This document shows, one piece after another, positions 1 to 6,925 of a stretch of 17,242 bases of DNA. How positions within the stretch are numbered: position 1 is the first letter of the stretch; every line of letters starts with the position of its first letter. The notes under the pieces are model-generated. The model did not search any database, was not told the origin of the DNA, and saw only the letters and a list, made by a program, of their open reading frames with translations. Where the stretch lies: NCBI GenBank assembly GCA_036558265.1, contig DATBFY010000357.1, positions 1 through 17,242 on the forward strand. The letters are read 5' to 3'. The DNA is from RYN-433 sp036558265. GTDB lineage: Bacteria; Planctomycetota; Phycisphaerae; Tepidisphaerales; Tepidisphaeraceae. The position numbers and the translations under genes are program-made.

Positions 1-472
1 AGCGCACCTTGAAACCGACGGCGTGGCCGAGCGGGGTCTCGAGCTCTTCGGCCAGGCGCTTGGCGACGGATCGGGCGGCGATGCGGCGCGGCTGGGTGTG
101 ACCGATGAGCCCGGCGACGCCGCGACCCAGCTCCAGGCAGATCTTGGGAAGCTGGATGGTCTTGCCCGAGCCGGTCTCGCCGCAGAGGACGACGACCTGG
201 TTCCTGGCGATCGTTTCCTTGATCTCATCGCGGCGTTCGACGACGGGGAGTTCCTGGGGGTAGGTCGGCCTGGGGAGGTCCTGTTGGCGCTGGTTGCGGC
301 GGCGGACGGAGCGGTCGATGTCTGCGGCGACCTGCGCCAGGCCGTGCTCGATCGGGCGGCCGGACTCCAGGGCGCGCTCGATCCCGCGGAGGCGGCGGCG
401 CAGGGGGTGGCGGTCGCGGAGCATCGCGAGGTTGATCTGGTCTGCGAGTTGTCGGAGTTCGACGTCGGTCAT
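1..472 (-). CDS. hrpA: DEAH-box RNA helicase, HrpA type (N-terminal part, cut by window edge)
   Basis: The first 157 residues of an ATP-dependent RNA helicase are read on the minus strand from an ATG at 472; the reading frame is still open at base 1. An N-terminal stretch rich in Arg and Glu leads to the Walker A motif GETGSGKT (about residues 98-105), followed by QLPKICLELGRG. The motif TQPRRIAARSVAKRLAEE (about 127-144) is motif Ia of the DEAH helicases HrpA/HrpB, and the end (LGHAVGFKVR) matches the stretch that follows it in HrpA. Known HrpA proteins exceed 1,000 residues and act on RNA or ribosomes in the cytoplasm, so only a small part is visible and the DEAH box itself is outside the window. 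It is divergent from the glycosyltransferase, with 66 bases between the starts. The family call is firm; HrpA versus HrpB is an inference from the N-terminal extension and wording of the motifs. Confidence 0.9.
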   Translation of the reverse strand, partial: MTDVELRQLADQINLAMLRDRHPLRRRLRGIERALESGRPIEHGLAQVAADIDRSVRRRNQRQQDLPRPTYPQELPVVERRDEIKETIARNQVVVLCGETGSGKTIQLPKICLELGRGVAGLIGHTQPRRIAARSVAKRLAEELETPLGHAVGFKVR

Positions 473-538
473 CGGCGGTGAGGCGAAGGACGCGGGATTG
501 TTCGGACAGGATATAGTAATGTCCCTGCTCAGGCCGTC

Positions 539-2332
539 ATGACCAGAAGCGTTCCCGCTCACATTCACCCCGTGAATCGTACGAACAGGGCCGGGCGGCG
601 GTTTGGGCTCCCCGGGCGGCACTGGACTTACAAATATGTCGCGCTCATTGCGGGGCTGATCGCGATCGCCCGTTGCTGGAGCATCGTCGGGGTTTACAAC
701 CACACGACCGATGAGCTGGCTCACATCGCCGGGGCGGTGGGGTTATACGAGTCGGGGCGGAACGTGTACATGGTCGAGCACCCGACGCTCCAGCGGCTGG
801 TGGTGGGGCTGGCGCTGCGCGCCCGTGGGGTCGAGTATCCACCAGCGCGCGGGCTGGTGGAGGTTCAGCCCAGGCCGGACGCGAACGTGGCGGGTGCGGA
901 CATCGTCTTCGACGGGCGGGTCGGGTACTGGGAGGTGCTGAAGACCGCCCGGCGGGCAAACCTGGTCTTCCTGGCGCTGCTGCTGCTGTTCACGTACCTG
1001 CTAAGGGCGTATCTGATCAACCCGCTTTCGGGGATGCTGGCGAGCGTGCTGATCGGCATCGATCCGAACATCCTGGCGCATTCGGCGCTGGTGACGACGG
1101 ACGTGCCGGCGGCGGCGGGGTTCCTGGCCGCGAGCTTCTTCGCGATTCGGTTCGTGGCGCGGCCGACGTGGCCGCGGGCGGCGGCGGCGGGGGTGGCGCT
1201 GGGGCTGGCGATGAGCTGCAAGTTCACCTGCGTGCTGCTGGCGCCGGCGGTGGTGGTGATCATCGGGATTCGGGCGATACGGCATGCGCGGGGGCTCACG
1301 GGCGGGCCGCCCGTGCCACGGGGGATCATGCGGCGCGCGTGGCGGCATGTGCCCAGGATGCGATATCTGGTGGCGATTCCGGTGATCGCGTTCGTGTCGC
1401 TCTGGGCGACGTATTTGTTCAACATCGGGCGGTTGCAGGATCAGGAGCTGTTCTCCGCCGAGAAGGGGTGGAAGGCGATCCCGGCGGTCATCAAGCGGAC
1501 GCCGATGCCGATGCCCAGCATGCCGCTGGGGGTGATGTTCATGGGGGCGATCGGCAAGACGGGGTTCCCGTGCTATTTCAATGGGCGGCTGGATTTCAAC
1601 GGTCATTTGCTCTACTTCCCCGAGGCGCTGGCCCTCAAGAGCGCCACCGGCGGGGTGATCGCGGCGGGACTGTCGGTCGTGGCGTGCGCGATGGCGGGTC
1701 GCCGCCGCCGCAGGGGACTGGTGGCGCTTTGCCTGTTTCTCCTGCCGTCATTCCTGATGCTGGCGGCGATGACGGGAAAACTTCAGATCGGCATCCGGCA
1801 CGTGCTGCCGGTGCTGCCGTTCATCTACCTGCTGATCGTGCTCTACCTGCACCGCGGGCGGTGGGTGTGGGCGCTGATCGCGCTGATGGGTTTATGCGCC
1901 GTCGAGACGGCGCGGGTGCATCCGGACTACCTGCCGTTCTTCAACGTGCTGGCGGGGGGGCCGGAGCGCGGGTCGCGTTTTCTCGCGGACAGCAACCTGG
2001 ACTGGGGACAGGATGTGGCGCGGCTGGCGGATTACCTCAAAACCACCGGGCGGCGGGATTACACGATCAAGGTGTCCGGGGTGCAGGTAGCGCGGCTGGT
2101 GCAGTGGCTGGGATTGGATCCGAAATCGCGCGAGACGGACATCGAAGCGCTTCGGCAGCACCCGCATGGGCTTCTGGCGCTGGGGGTCAACGCGAAGCTG
2201 GGGCTGGAGGATTTCAAGAAGGAGAAGGACGGCACGGTGCTGCACGGGCCGGATTATTCGTGGGTGGCGCGGTATCCGGTGATCAGGCGGATCGGGTCTT
2301 CGATCGAGGTGTATGACCTGGATGCGCGGTAG
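539..2332 (+). CDS. GT39/ArnT-like integral membrane glycosyltransferase
   Basis: This 597-residue protein has many hydrophobic segments (about 33-52, 141-160, 165-183, 190-206, 214-245, 275-295, and several between 370 and 460), as expected for a polyprenyl-phosphate-sugar-dependent glycosyltransferase of the inner membrane. The first extracytoplasmic loop has HTTDE (about 55-59), matching the acidic pair of the GT39/ArnT/PMT fold, then EHPTLQRLVVG. A second acidic residue lies in HSALVTTDVPAAAG (Asp188), the loop position used for metal or lipid-phosphate binding in this fold. The C-terminal part contains RFLADSNLDWGQD, which I recall from planctomycete members. Substrate and acceptor cannot be told from sequence. 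The ATG at 539 has no clear Shine-Dalgarno; a GTG at 572 is an alternative. Odd feature: a cytoplasmic-loop peptide LTGGPPVPRG (253-262) is encoded by a palindromic element that also occurs between the cytochrome and DUF1501 genes. Confidence 0.82.
   Translation: MTRSVPAHIHPVNRTNRAGRRFGLPGRHWTYKYVALIAGLIAIARCWSIVGVYNHTTDELAHIAGAVGLYESGRNVYMVEHPTLQRLVVGLALRARGVEYPPARGLVEVQPRPDANVAGADIVFDGRVGYWEVLKTARRANLVFLALLLLFTYLLRAYLINPLSGMLASVLIGIDPNILAHSALVTTDVPAAAGFLAASFFAIRFVARPTWPRAAAAGVALGLAMSCKFTCVLLAPAVVVIIGIRAIRHARGLTGGPPVPRGIMRRAWRHVPRMRYLVAIPVIAFVSLWATYLFNIGRLQDQELFSAEKGWKAIPAVIKRTPMPMPSMPLGVMFMGAIGKTGFPCYFNGRLDFNGHLLYFPEALALKSATGGVIAAGLSVVACAMAGRRRRRGLVALCLFLLPSFLMLAAMTGKLQIGIRHVLPVLPFIYLLIVLYLHRGRWVWALIALMGLCAVETARVHPDYLPFFNVLAGGPERGSRFLADSNLDWGQDVARLADYLKTTGRRDYTIKVSGVQVARLVQWLGLDPKSRETDIEALRQHPHGLLALGVNAKLGLEDFKKEKDGTVLHGPDYSWVARYPVIRRIGSSIEVYDLDAR
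1297..1320 (+). repeat. REP-like palindrome inside the glycosyltransferase gene
   Basis: CACGGGCG (1297-1304), spacer GGC, CGCCCGTG (1308-1315), then CCACG. The same 8-base arms with other 3-base spacers occur twice at 9684-9739, and the right-hand copy there shares the trailing CCACG. Here the element lies inside an open reading frame and is translated in frame as TGGPPVPR, in a predicted cytoplasmic loop between hydrophobic segments, where extra residues would be tolerated. Confidence 0.6.
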
Positions 2333-2338
2333 CGAATC

Positions 2339-3217
2339 GTGCGGAGGGATGGCATCGACGCCGCCGGACCGATTCACGCCGGCATTGCGCCAAGCTCGCC
2401 CGCCGCGGAACGGGCGCTCCGGCGGATCGAACCCTGCGTCCGCGTAACGCTTCGGTGCCCGCGCGCGGCGAAAACGTGCCGCGACGCGACGAAGATGCGC
2501 TCCGGCGCGGCCAAGGCCTTCGCCGGCGCGACGAAAAACCTCTCGTGCGCAAGGAAAACCCTCTCGCACGCGGCGAAAACGCTCTCGCGGGCGGCAAAAC
2601 TCCCCTCGCGCGTAACGAAACTCCCCTCTCGCGTAACCAAACTCCCCTCGCGCGTAACGAAACTCTCCTCGCGCGTAACAAAACTCTCCTCTCGCGTAAC
2701 CAAACTCCCCTCGCGCGTAGCCAAACTCCCCTCGCGCGTAACGAAACTCCCCTCGCGCGTAACGAAACTCTCCTCTCACGTAACGAAACTCTCCTCTCAC
2801 GTAACGAAATTCTCCTCTCACGTGACGAAAGAGTGGATGCGTGTAACGAAAAAAGGGGCGCACGTAACGAAAACAGTCGTCGGCGTTACGAAACTCCCCG
2901 CGCCCCGGCGCGAAGCAGCATCGCGACGCGGACTTTTATCAGCCCGCCCCGGCGCGGCGTCGCCCGGGTCGCTTCGACTCATCAAGTCGCCCCGGCGGCG
3001 CGACGATGAAGCGGCTGATATGCTCACTCCCACACCCCCCATGACCAATGCCGAGCGGCAGCGCCGCTTCCGCGCGCGTCGCCGGGGCTCGAACATCCCG
3101 ACCCTCGGCCATCGCGGTTCGTCGACGTTGAGGTTTCCCAGCGTGCCGGTCGTGCCGCAAGCGCCCGCCGCCGCGCCCGAGCCGCCCGCCGCCGCGCCCC
3201 TGACAACCGACAAGTAA
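2339..3217 (+). CDS. Heptad-repeat (VTK) low-complexity protein with C-terminal AERQRRFRAR motif, function unknown
   Basis: I do not recognise a characterised family. The frame encodes up to 292 residues if the GTG at 2339 is used; no Shine-Dalgarno supports that start, and ATG 2495 (inside the repeat) or ATG 3041 are alternatives. Residues 45-184 form twenty consecutive seven-residue units, typically K-L-P/S-S-R/H-V-T, with diverged units at both ends that keep the K and A/V-T/A positions (KTCRDAT, KMRSGAA at the start; KEWMRVT, KKGAHVT, KTVVGVT at the end). Leu and Val fall at 4-3 spacing, as in a coiled coil, but Pro in several units argues against a continuous helix. After a basic linker comes MTNAERQRRFRARRRG (from residue 235), a motif I recall in small planctomycete and phage proteins of unknown role, then a Pro/Ala-rich tail. 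The protein is strongly basic, so nucleic-acid binding is possible but unproven. The gene ends 5 bases from the convergent phosphodiesterase gene. Changes between repeat units favour this frame: Thr is ACG, ACC or ACA, Val is GTA, GTG or GTT, Ser is TCG or TCT. Confidence 0.5.
   Translation: MRRDGIDAAGPIHAGIAPSSPAAERALRRIEPCVRVTLRCPRAAKTCRDATKMRSGAAKAFAGATKNLSCARKTLSHAAKTLSRAAKLPSRVTKLPSRVTKLPSRVTKLSSRVTKLSSRVTKLPSRVAKLPSRVTKLPSRVTKLSSHVTKLSSHVTKFSSHVTKEWMRVTKKGAHVTKTVVGVTKLPAPRREAASRRGLLSARPGAASPGSLRLIKSPRRRDDEAADMLTPTPPMTNAERQRRFRARRRGSNIPTLGHRGSSTLRFPSVPVVPQAPAAAPEPPAAAPLTTDK
2471..2890 (+). repeat. 21-base tandem repeat, about 20 units
   Basis: Twenty contiguous 21-base units, consensus AAACTCCCCTCGCGCGTAAC plus G, run without spacers. 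Units 7-17 (2597-2827) are nearly identical; units 1-6 and 18-20 diverge but keep the phase. A degenerate unit may precede the array near 2443-2470. Since 21 is a multiple of three, all six frames stay largely open, which creates long spurious reading frames on both strands. The period is also two helical turns, so each GTAACGAAA core faces the same side of the DNA. Confidence 0.95.
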
Positions 3218-3222
3218 CGATG

Positions 3223-4851
3223 TCAGCGGGCGCTCCCGACCTGATTCGGCGGCGCGGCGTTGGGATCGTCGAGGCGGTTGCCCTCGTCGAGGTAGCGCCG
3301 GCCATCGTACTCGGTGATCTTCAGGAACTGGTGCCAGTTGCCGTTGTCGCCGGTGAGGGTGAAGGTGCGGGGCGGCTGGGCGGGGTTGTGCGGGGCCACG
3401 TCGTCGTTGAGCGCTTCGGCGAGCACGCGGCCGTCCATCCTGGCGGCGGCGTCGGCACTGACACTCAGCAGGCGGAGGATCGTCGGGGCGACGTCCACGT
3501 TGCCGCTGGGCAGGTCGGAGCGGAAGCCCTTTCTGAAATCGGGGCCGGCGGCGATCAGCGTGTTGTGCATGTCGTAGCGGCTGAGGCTGGCGTGGTGGCC
3601 CTGACCGGGGACGTACTTGCCGTCGCAGAAGAGGGTGCCCTTCGGGAGGCCGGGCCGCCAGCGCTCATCGGCCCAGCGGAGGGAGACGACCACGTCCGGG
3701 GCATCGGGCGCATCAATCCGGGCCTCGCCCAGGGCGAAGGTGCCGGCGGTCGCCTCGCGCGTGAAGATGACGCCGGCGAAGCTGGAATCCTGCAGCGCCT
3801 TGACCAGCTTGGCGAGGGTGGCGGGGTCTCGACCGGTCACGTAAAAGCAGACCGACCCGCCGTTGGTGACGGCCAGGATCCTGCCGGGCGCTTTGGCGCT
3901 GTCGGCATCGTCGAACTCGCGGACGATGTTGAGCCTGGCGGGCTTGAGTTCCTCGACGACGTCCACCTGCCGCGAGACGGTCGAGAAGCCGTGGTCGGAG
4001 ACGACCAGCAGGTCGGTCGTGTCGAGCGCGCCCTGCGCTTCCAGGGCGTCGCGGACGGCCTTGATGTTCTGATCGCAGCTTCGCAGGGCGGCCCGGCCGA
4101 CGGTCGTGCCCGGGCCCGAGCCGTGCTGGGCGAAGTCGGGCTCGCTCATCCACAGGACCGTGAAGGCGGGGACGCCGGACTTCCAGATCGAGTCGGTCAG
4201 CGCATGAGTGGTCCAACGGTCCTGCTCGGCGTTGGCGGCCTTCTTAGGGTTGGCCAGCAGCGGCAGGGGGCCGGCGGACTCGGTGATGCGGTCGAGGAAG
4301 GCGGAGGGGACCGTCCTGCCCTCGAAGAGGTTGATCGAGTCGCTGTCGGGCTTGCGCGGCTTGCGGTCCCAGAGCAGCGCGATCGGCTTGGTGCCGGCGA
4401 CGGCGGTGCGCTTGCCGGCGGCGCGGAGGATCTCGGCAAGCGTGTCCGCGTGCAGGTAGGGGGTCTTGCGGACCACATCCGTTCGCCAGATGGCGTAGTC
4501 GCTCTGGGTCTCGACATCCCGCAGGAGGTCCACATCCGGACGGTACTCGTGGTTGGCGACCAGACCGCTGTTGCGCGGGTAGGAACCGGTGGAGAGGATC
4601 GTGCCGTTGACCTCGGTGGAGGAGAGGTAGCCGGGGTGATGGTTGGCGAAATCGACGCCGGCCTGGCGGATCGCGGAAAGGGTCGGCATGTCCCGCTCGG
4701 TCACCAGGTCCGGCCGCAGGCCGTCGCAGACGATGACGACGACGTGCTCGGCGGCACGGGCCGGCGCGGCGGCGCCGACGATCAGAAACGCCACCGCGAG
4801 AACGCAAACCATCTTGCCGAAAACAACGCCGGAACATCCATTGGATCGCAT
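3223..4851 (-). CDS. Secreted alkaline-phosphatase-superfamily phosphodiesterase (nucleotide pyrophosphatase type)
   Basis: A 542-residue metal-dependent hydrolase of the type I phosphodiesterase/nucleotide pyrophosphatase group. The N-terminus carries a signal peptide (hydrophobic core about 14-30, likely cut near ARA-AEH at 33/34), so it should act outside the inner membrane. Two-metal-site residues are visible in order: Asp43 in VCDGLRPD; the nucleophile Thr79 and Asn82 in STEVNG, followed by TGSYPRNSG; Asp239 and His243 in SEPDFAQHG; Asp286 and His287 in VVSDHGFS; His420 in GQGHHASL. All expected ligands are therefore present and an active enzyme is likely. Substrate is unknown; the family includes nucleotide pyrophosphatases, phytase-like enzymes and phosphonate hydrolases. 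The start at 4851 gives a 13-residue n-region; Met14 (4812) would give a more typical signal peptide. It is the last gene of the minus-strand block and converges on the repeat gene. Confidence 0.88.
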   Translation of the reverse strand: MRSNGCSGVVFGKMVCVLAVAFLIVGAAAPARAAEHVVVIVCDGLRPDLVTERDMPTLSAIRQAGVDFANHHPGYLSSTEVNGTILSTGSYPRNSGLVANHEYRPDVDLLRDVETQSDYAIWRTDVVRKTPYLHADTLAEILRAAGKRTAVAGTKPIALLWDRKPRKPDSDSINLFEGRTVPSAFLDRITESAGPLPLLANPKKAANAEQDRWTTHALTDSIWKSGVPAFTVLWMSEPDFAQHGSGPGTTVGRAALRSCDQNIKAVRDALEAQGALDTTDLLVVSDHGFSTVSRQVDVVEELKPARLNIVREFDDADSAKAPGRILAVTNGGSVCFYVTGRDPATLAKLVKALQDSSFAGVIFTREATAGTFALGEARIDAPDAPDVVVSLRWADERWRPGLPKGTLFCDGKYVPGQGHHASLSRYDMHNTLIAAGPDFRKGFRSDLPSGNVDVAPTILRLLSVSADAAARMDGRVLAEALNDDVAPHNPAQPPRTFTLTGDNGNWHQFLKITEYDGRRYLDEGNRLDDPNAAPPNQVGSAR

Positions 4852-4956
4852 GGCGCGTCATGCAATCGTCGCCGGGCGGACGTGTCAATCGGGTCGGCGC
4901 GGCGTTAACCCAACGCTTGCGCGGCATTAGCGCCACACCCGCAATTGGGCACCGGC

Positions 4957-5325
4957 TTAGTGCCGCGGGTGCAGCCAGTGAGGTGGGTGGAAGTGGACGA
5001 CGGTGGTCTGGCCCTGGGCGGGCTCGATCATGAGCATGCCGCTGGCGTCCTCTTCCTTCTCGGCCAAGCGCACGTGGAGGGGGAGGTCGATGACGTGACT
5101 GACGTTGGCGGCGGGCTCGTCACCGGCAATGATTCGCAGGGAGGAGGGGCGCGTGCCGGCGCGGTCGAAGCTGATGCCTTGGAGGGGCAGGCCGCGGGCG
5201 AGCTTTTCCGGGCCGGCGTCGTCGGCGCTGAGGACCTCGACGGTGACCGGCCAGCCGGCGTGGTCGTGGCTGAACTGGTCGAAGAACCCGTGCCACTGTT
5301 CGGCGGGGATCTCGTGGGAATGCAT
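4957..5325 (-). CDS. DUF5335 family protein
   Basis: A 122-residue soluble protein that matches DUF5335 as I know it: an N-terminal IPAEQWHGFFDQFSHDHAGW, central LPLQGISFDRAGTRPSSLRI, and a conserved block NVSHVIDLPLHVRLAEKE near residues 75-92, ending in a short beta-rich part with HFHPPHWLHPRH. There is no signal peptide or membrane segment. The family has no established biochemical role; members often sit next to CBS, stress or ion-transport genes, and here the gene lies directly downstream of a CBS-pair gene on the same strand. The ATG at 5325 is supported by GAGGTG four bases upstream. The His-rich C-terminus (four His in the last 12 residues) could bind metal, which is only a guess. Confidence 0.8.
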   Translation of the reverse strand: MHSHEIPAEQWHGFFDQFSHDHAGWPVTVEVLSADDAGPEKLARGLPLQGISFDRAGTRPSSLRIIAGDEPAANVSHVIDLPLHVRLAEKEEDASGMLMIEPAQGQTTVVHFHPPHWLHPRH

Positions 5326-5329
5326 GAGT

Positions 5330-5335
5330 CACCTC
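5330..5335 (-). promoter_or_regulatory. Shine-Dalgarno of the DUF5335 gene
   Basis: GAGGTG on the minus strand, four bases before the ATG at 5325. It fixes the start and leaves the gene 142 bases below the CBS gene stop. Confidence 0.65.
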
Positions 5336-5374
5336 ATGGGTGAGAGTCCGTTGCGGCCGCCGGATGAAAGTCGG

Positions 5375-5445
5375 CGCGCACGCGCCGTGCGCGTGTGGAG
5401 CAAGGGCTCGAACATCTTGCGCGCAAAGCGCTGGGCAAGCCCAGC
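5375..5445 (-). terminator. Cluster of hairpins between the CBS and DUF5335 genes
   Basis: Three inverted repeats lie in the 141-base gap. CGCGCAC (5375-5381) pairs with GTGCGCG (5387-5393). TTGCGCGCAA (5417-5426) is a perfect palindrome. GCTGGGC (5430-5436) pairs with GCCCAGC (5439-5445) over a two-base loop. No good T-run follows on the minus strand, so intrinsic termination after the CBS gene is weak at best; the hairpins may instead end or stabilise the transcript, or be remnants of dispersed repeats. Confidence 0.4.
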
Positions 5446-5466
5446 CGTTAAAAACCCGCGCGAGGA

Positions 5467-5898
5467 TCAGGCGTGCGGGATGTTGGGCTGCGACACCTGT
5501 TCGAGCACCTCGCCGCCCAGGCGCTGGTTCTGCTGGCGGGTCACCAGGTCGCCGAGCGAGACGATGCCCGCCAGTCGCTTGTTGCGGTCGAGCACGGGGA
5601 GCCGGCGGATCTGCTGCTGCTCCATGAGGCGGGCGGCCTCTTCGACGTCCTCGTCCTCGTAGCAGTAGACCAGTCCGGCGGACATGGCGTCGCGGGCGCA
5701 GGCGGTCCTGGGGTCCTGTCCCTGCGCGACGGCGCGCACGGTGATGTCGCGGTCGGTGATCATCCCGATGAGCTTCTCGTTCTCACAGACGGGGATGGCG
5801 CCCACGTCCATCGAGCGCATCTTCTGGGCGACCTCCTGGAGGGTGGCGCCGGGGCGGACGTCCTCGACCTGCCGCGTCATGACATCGCTGAGCTTCAT
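5467..5898 (-). CDS. CBS-domain pair protein
   Basis: A 143-residue cytoplasmic protein made of two CBS domains only (about residues 1-60 and 68-125), which together form one Bateman module. The first starts with KLSDVMTRQV and ends with GMITDRDITVRAV; the second starts with ARDAMSAG and ends with GIVSLGDLVTR. The Asp of TDRD and of SLGD are the positions that contact ribose in nucleotide-binding CBS pairs, so binding of AMP, ATP or a related ligand is plausible. Stand-alone CBS pairs act as energy or redox sensors that bind partner proteins; the partner is unknown here. Start choice is firm: AAGGAG lies six bases upstream. It is followed by DUF5335 on the same strand, suggesting a joint stress-related role. 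A terminator at 6022-6052 separates it from the upstream sigma gene, so it probably has its own promoter between 5914 and 6020. Confidence 0.92.
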   Translation of the reverse strand: MKLSDVMTRQVEDVRPGATLQEVAQKMRSMDVGAIPVCENEKLIGMITDRDITVRAVAQGQDPRTACARDAMSAGLVYCYEDEDVEEAARLMEQQQIRRLPVLDRNKRLAGIVSLGDLVTRQQNQRLGGEVLEQVSQPNIPHA

Positions 5899-5904
5899 GA
5901 GGAT

Positions 5905-5910
5905 CTCCTT
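5905..5910 (-). promoter_or_regulatory. Strong Shine-Dalgarno of the CBS gene
   Basis: AAGGAG (continuing to GGAAAGGAGAT) sits six bases before the ATG at 5898, the best ribosome binding site in the window and decisive for the start. Confidence 0.85.
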
Positions 5911-6021
5911 TCCAATCGATGCGCCCAGTGTAAACCCCGCTTCCTCGGTGGAGGCAACGTTGGAAACGCGTGAATCGTCAAGGAATCTCGGAGGTCATGC
6001 ACGAGTCCGTTGGCGCATGGA

Positions 6022-6052
6022 AAAGCCCACGGAGCCGAGCTCAGTGGGCTTT
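6022..6052 (-). terminator. Intrinsic terminator of the sigma-factor gene
   Basis: AAAGCCCAC (6022-6030) pairs perfectly with GTGGGCTTT (6044-6052). An inner GAGC/GCTC pairing (6032-6035 with 6039-6042) across CGA extends the stem past one mismatch. Read on the minus strand the stem ends in a run of four T, 33 bases past the stop of the sigma gene, as expected for a Rho-independent terminator. On the plus strand no T-run follows. Confidence 0.85.
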
Positions 6053-6085
6053 GGATCGCTCAGAATGGCCTTGCGGGGCGGTAGC

Positions 6086-6925
6086 TCAGGCGACTTCGCG
6101 GGTCAGCTCGAATTCCTTGGCACGGTCGGTGAGGGTGACCTTCAGGCGGCTGACGATGCTGGTGTGCATCTGGCTGACGCGGGATTCGGAGAGGTCGAGG
6201 GTCGCACCGATCTCCTTCATGGTGAGCTGCTCGTAGTAGTAGAGCACGACGATCAGGCGCTCGCTGCGGGTGAAGCCGCGAGTGAGGACTTCCTTGAGCG
6301 TCTTGTGCTGGGCCTGGAGGATCGGGTTGGCGGAGCGCTCGTCGCAGAGGTTGGTGACGTCCTCGGGGTCCTCGGAGTCGTGGCTGTGCGAGTGGTTGTT
6401 GGGCTTCTTGCCGAAGATCGAGAAGACGTTGGCGGGCTGGGCGTCGGCGGCGACGCGGCGGAACTCGTCGAGGGGGAGGTTCATGTGTTCGGCGACCTCC
6501 TCCTCCGAGGGCGTGCGGCCGAGCGACGCGCGAAGCGTGGCGGTCGCCTCGGTGAGCATTTTGGCGCGCTGGCGCACCAGGCGCGGCACCCAGTCGAGGC
6601 CGCGCAGCTCGTCCATCATCGCGCCGCGGATGCGGATGGCGCTGAAGGTCTCGAATTTGACCTTGCGGCCGGGGTCGAACTGCTCGATCGCGTCCATCAG
6701 GCCCAGGACGCCGGCGGTCGTGAGGTCGTCCACCTGGACGACGCCGGGCAGCTTGGCTTTGAGCCGCTCGGCGTGGTTGCGCACGAGCGGGAGGTAATTC
6801 TCGATGAGCTGGTTGCGGAGGTCCGTGGAGCCGCTTTTCTTGTAGGTCTTCCACAACTGAACCACGCGGCGTTGGGCGTCGCTGCCACTGACGTTGCCAT
6901 TGCTGCTGTTGCTGCTGCTGGGCAT
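6086..6925 (-). CDS. RNA polymerase sigma factor, FliA/WhiG family
   Basis: A 279-residue sigma-70-family factor. Region 2 covers about residues 40-110 (LIENYLPLVRN, VQVDDLTTAGVLGLMDAIEQFDP, FETFSAIRIRGAMMDELR). The following DWVPRLVRQR and region 3 (about 112-165) are typical of FliA/WhiG/SigD rather than housekeeping sigma. Region 4 (about 210-265) has the helix-turn-helix MKEIGATLDLSESRVSQMHT that reads the -35 box. The N-terminus is Ser/Asn-rich, and a His/Asp-rich insert NNHSHSHDSEDPED (176-189) sits between regions 3 and 4. In other bacteria this family controls flagellar or developmental genes; no flagellar gene or anti-sigma FlgM is beside it, so its regulon is unknown. The ATG at 6925 has GGAGG seven bases upstream; the frame stays open to 7150 but that part lacks sigma homology. 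It ends in a strong terminator and is divergent from the cytochrome gene. Confidence 0.9.
   Translation of the reverse strand: MPSSSNSSNGNVSGSDAQRRVVQLWKTYKKSGSTDLRNQLIENYLPLVRNHAERLKAKLPGVVQVDDLTTAGVLGLMDAIEQFDPGRKVKFETFSAIRIRGAMMDELRGLDWVPRLVRQRAKMLTEATATLRASLGRTPSEEEVAEHMNLPLDEFRRVAADAQPANVFSIFGKKPNNHSHSHDSEDPEDVTNLCDERSANPILQAQHKTLKEVLTRGFTRSERLIVVLYYYEQLTMKEIGATLDLSESRVSQMHTSIVSRLKVTLTDRAKEFELTREVA

Noticed and set aside
1168..2316. 382-residue Gly/Ala-rich frame inside the glycosyltransferase gene
   Set aside because: Out-of-frame shadow with low-complexity composition and no motif.
1892..2863. 323-residue minus-strand frame with repeated YARGEF units
   Set aside because: The tandem repeat is open in every frame; this one overlaps the end of the glycosyltransferase gene, and unit differences are mostly non-silent in it.
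2471..2890. CRISPR array
   Set aside because: Units are contiguous without unique spacers, and no cas gene is present.
2455..3009. 184-residue plus-strand frame with repeated LARNETP units
   Set aside because: Third-position changes that are silent in the VTK frame become amino-acid changes here (Glu/Gln/Lys), and it ends before the AERQRR motif.
3220..4908. 562-residue open frame on the plus strand
   Set aside because: It is antisense to the phosphodiesterase, whose signal peptide and metal ligands are intact; the plus-strand product is a Gly/Val/Asp-rich shadow with no recognisable motif.
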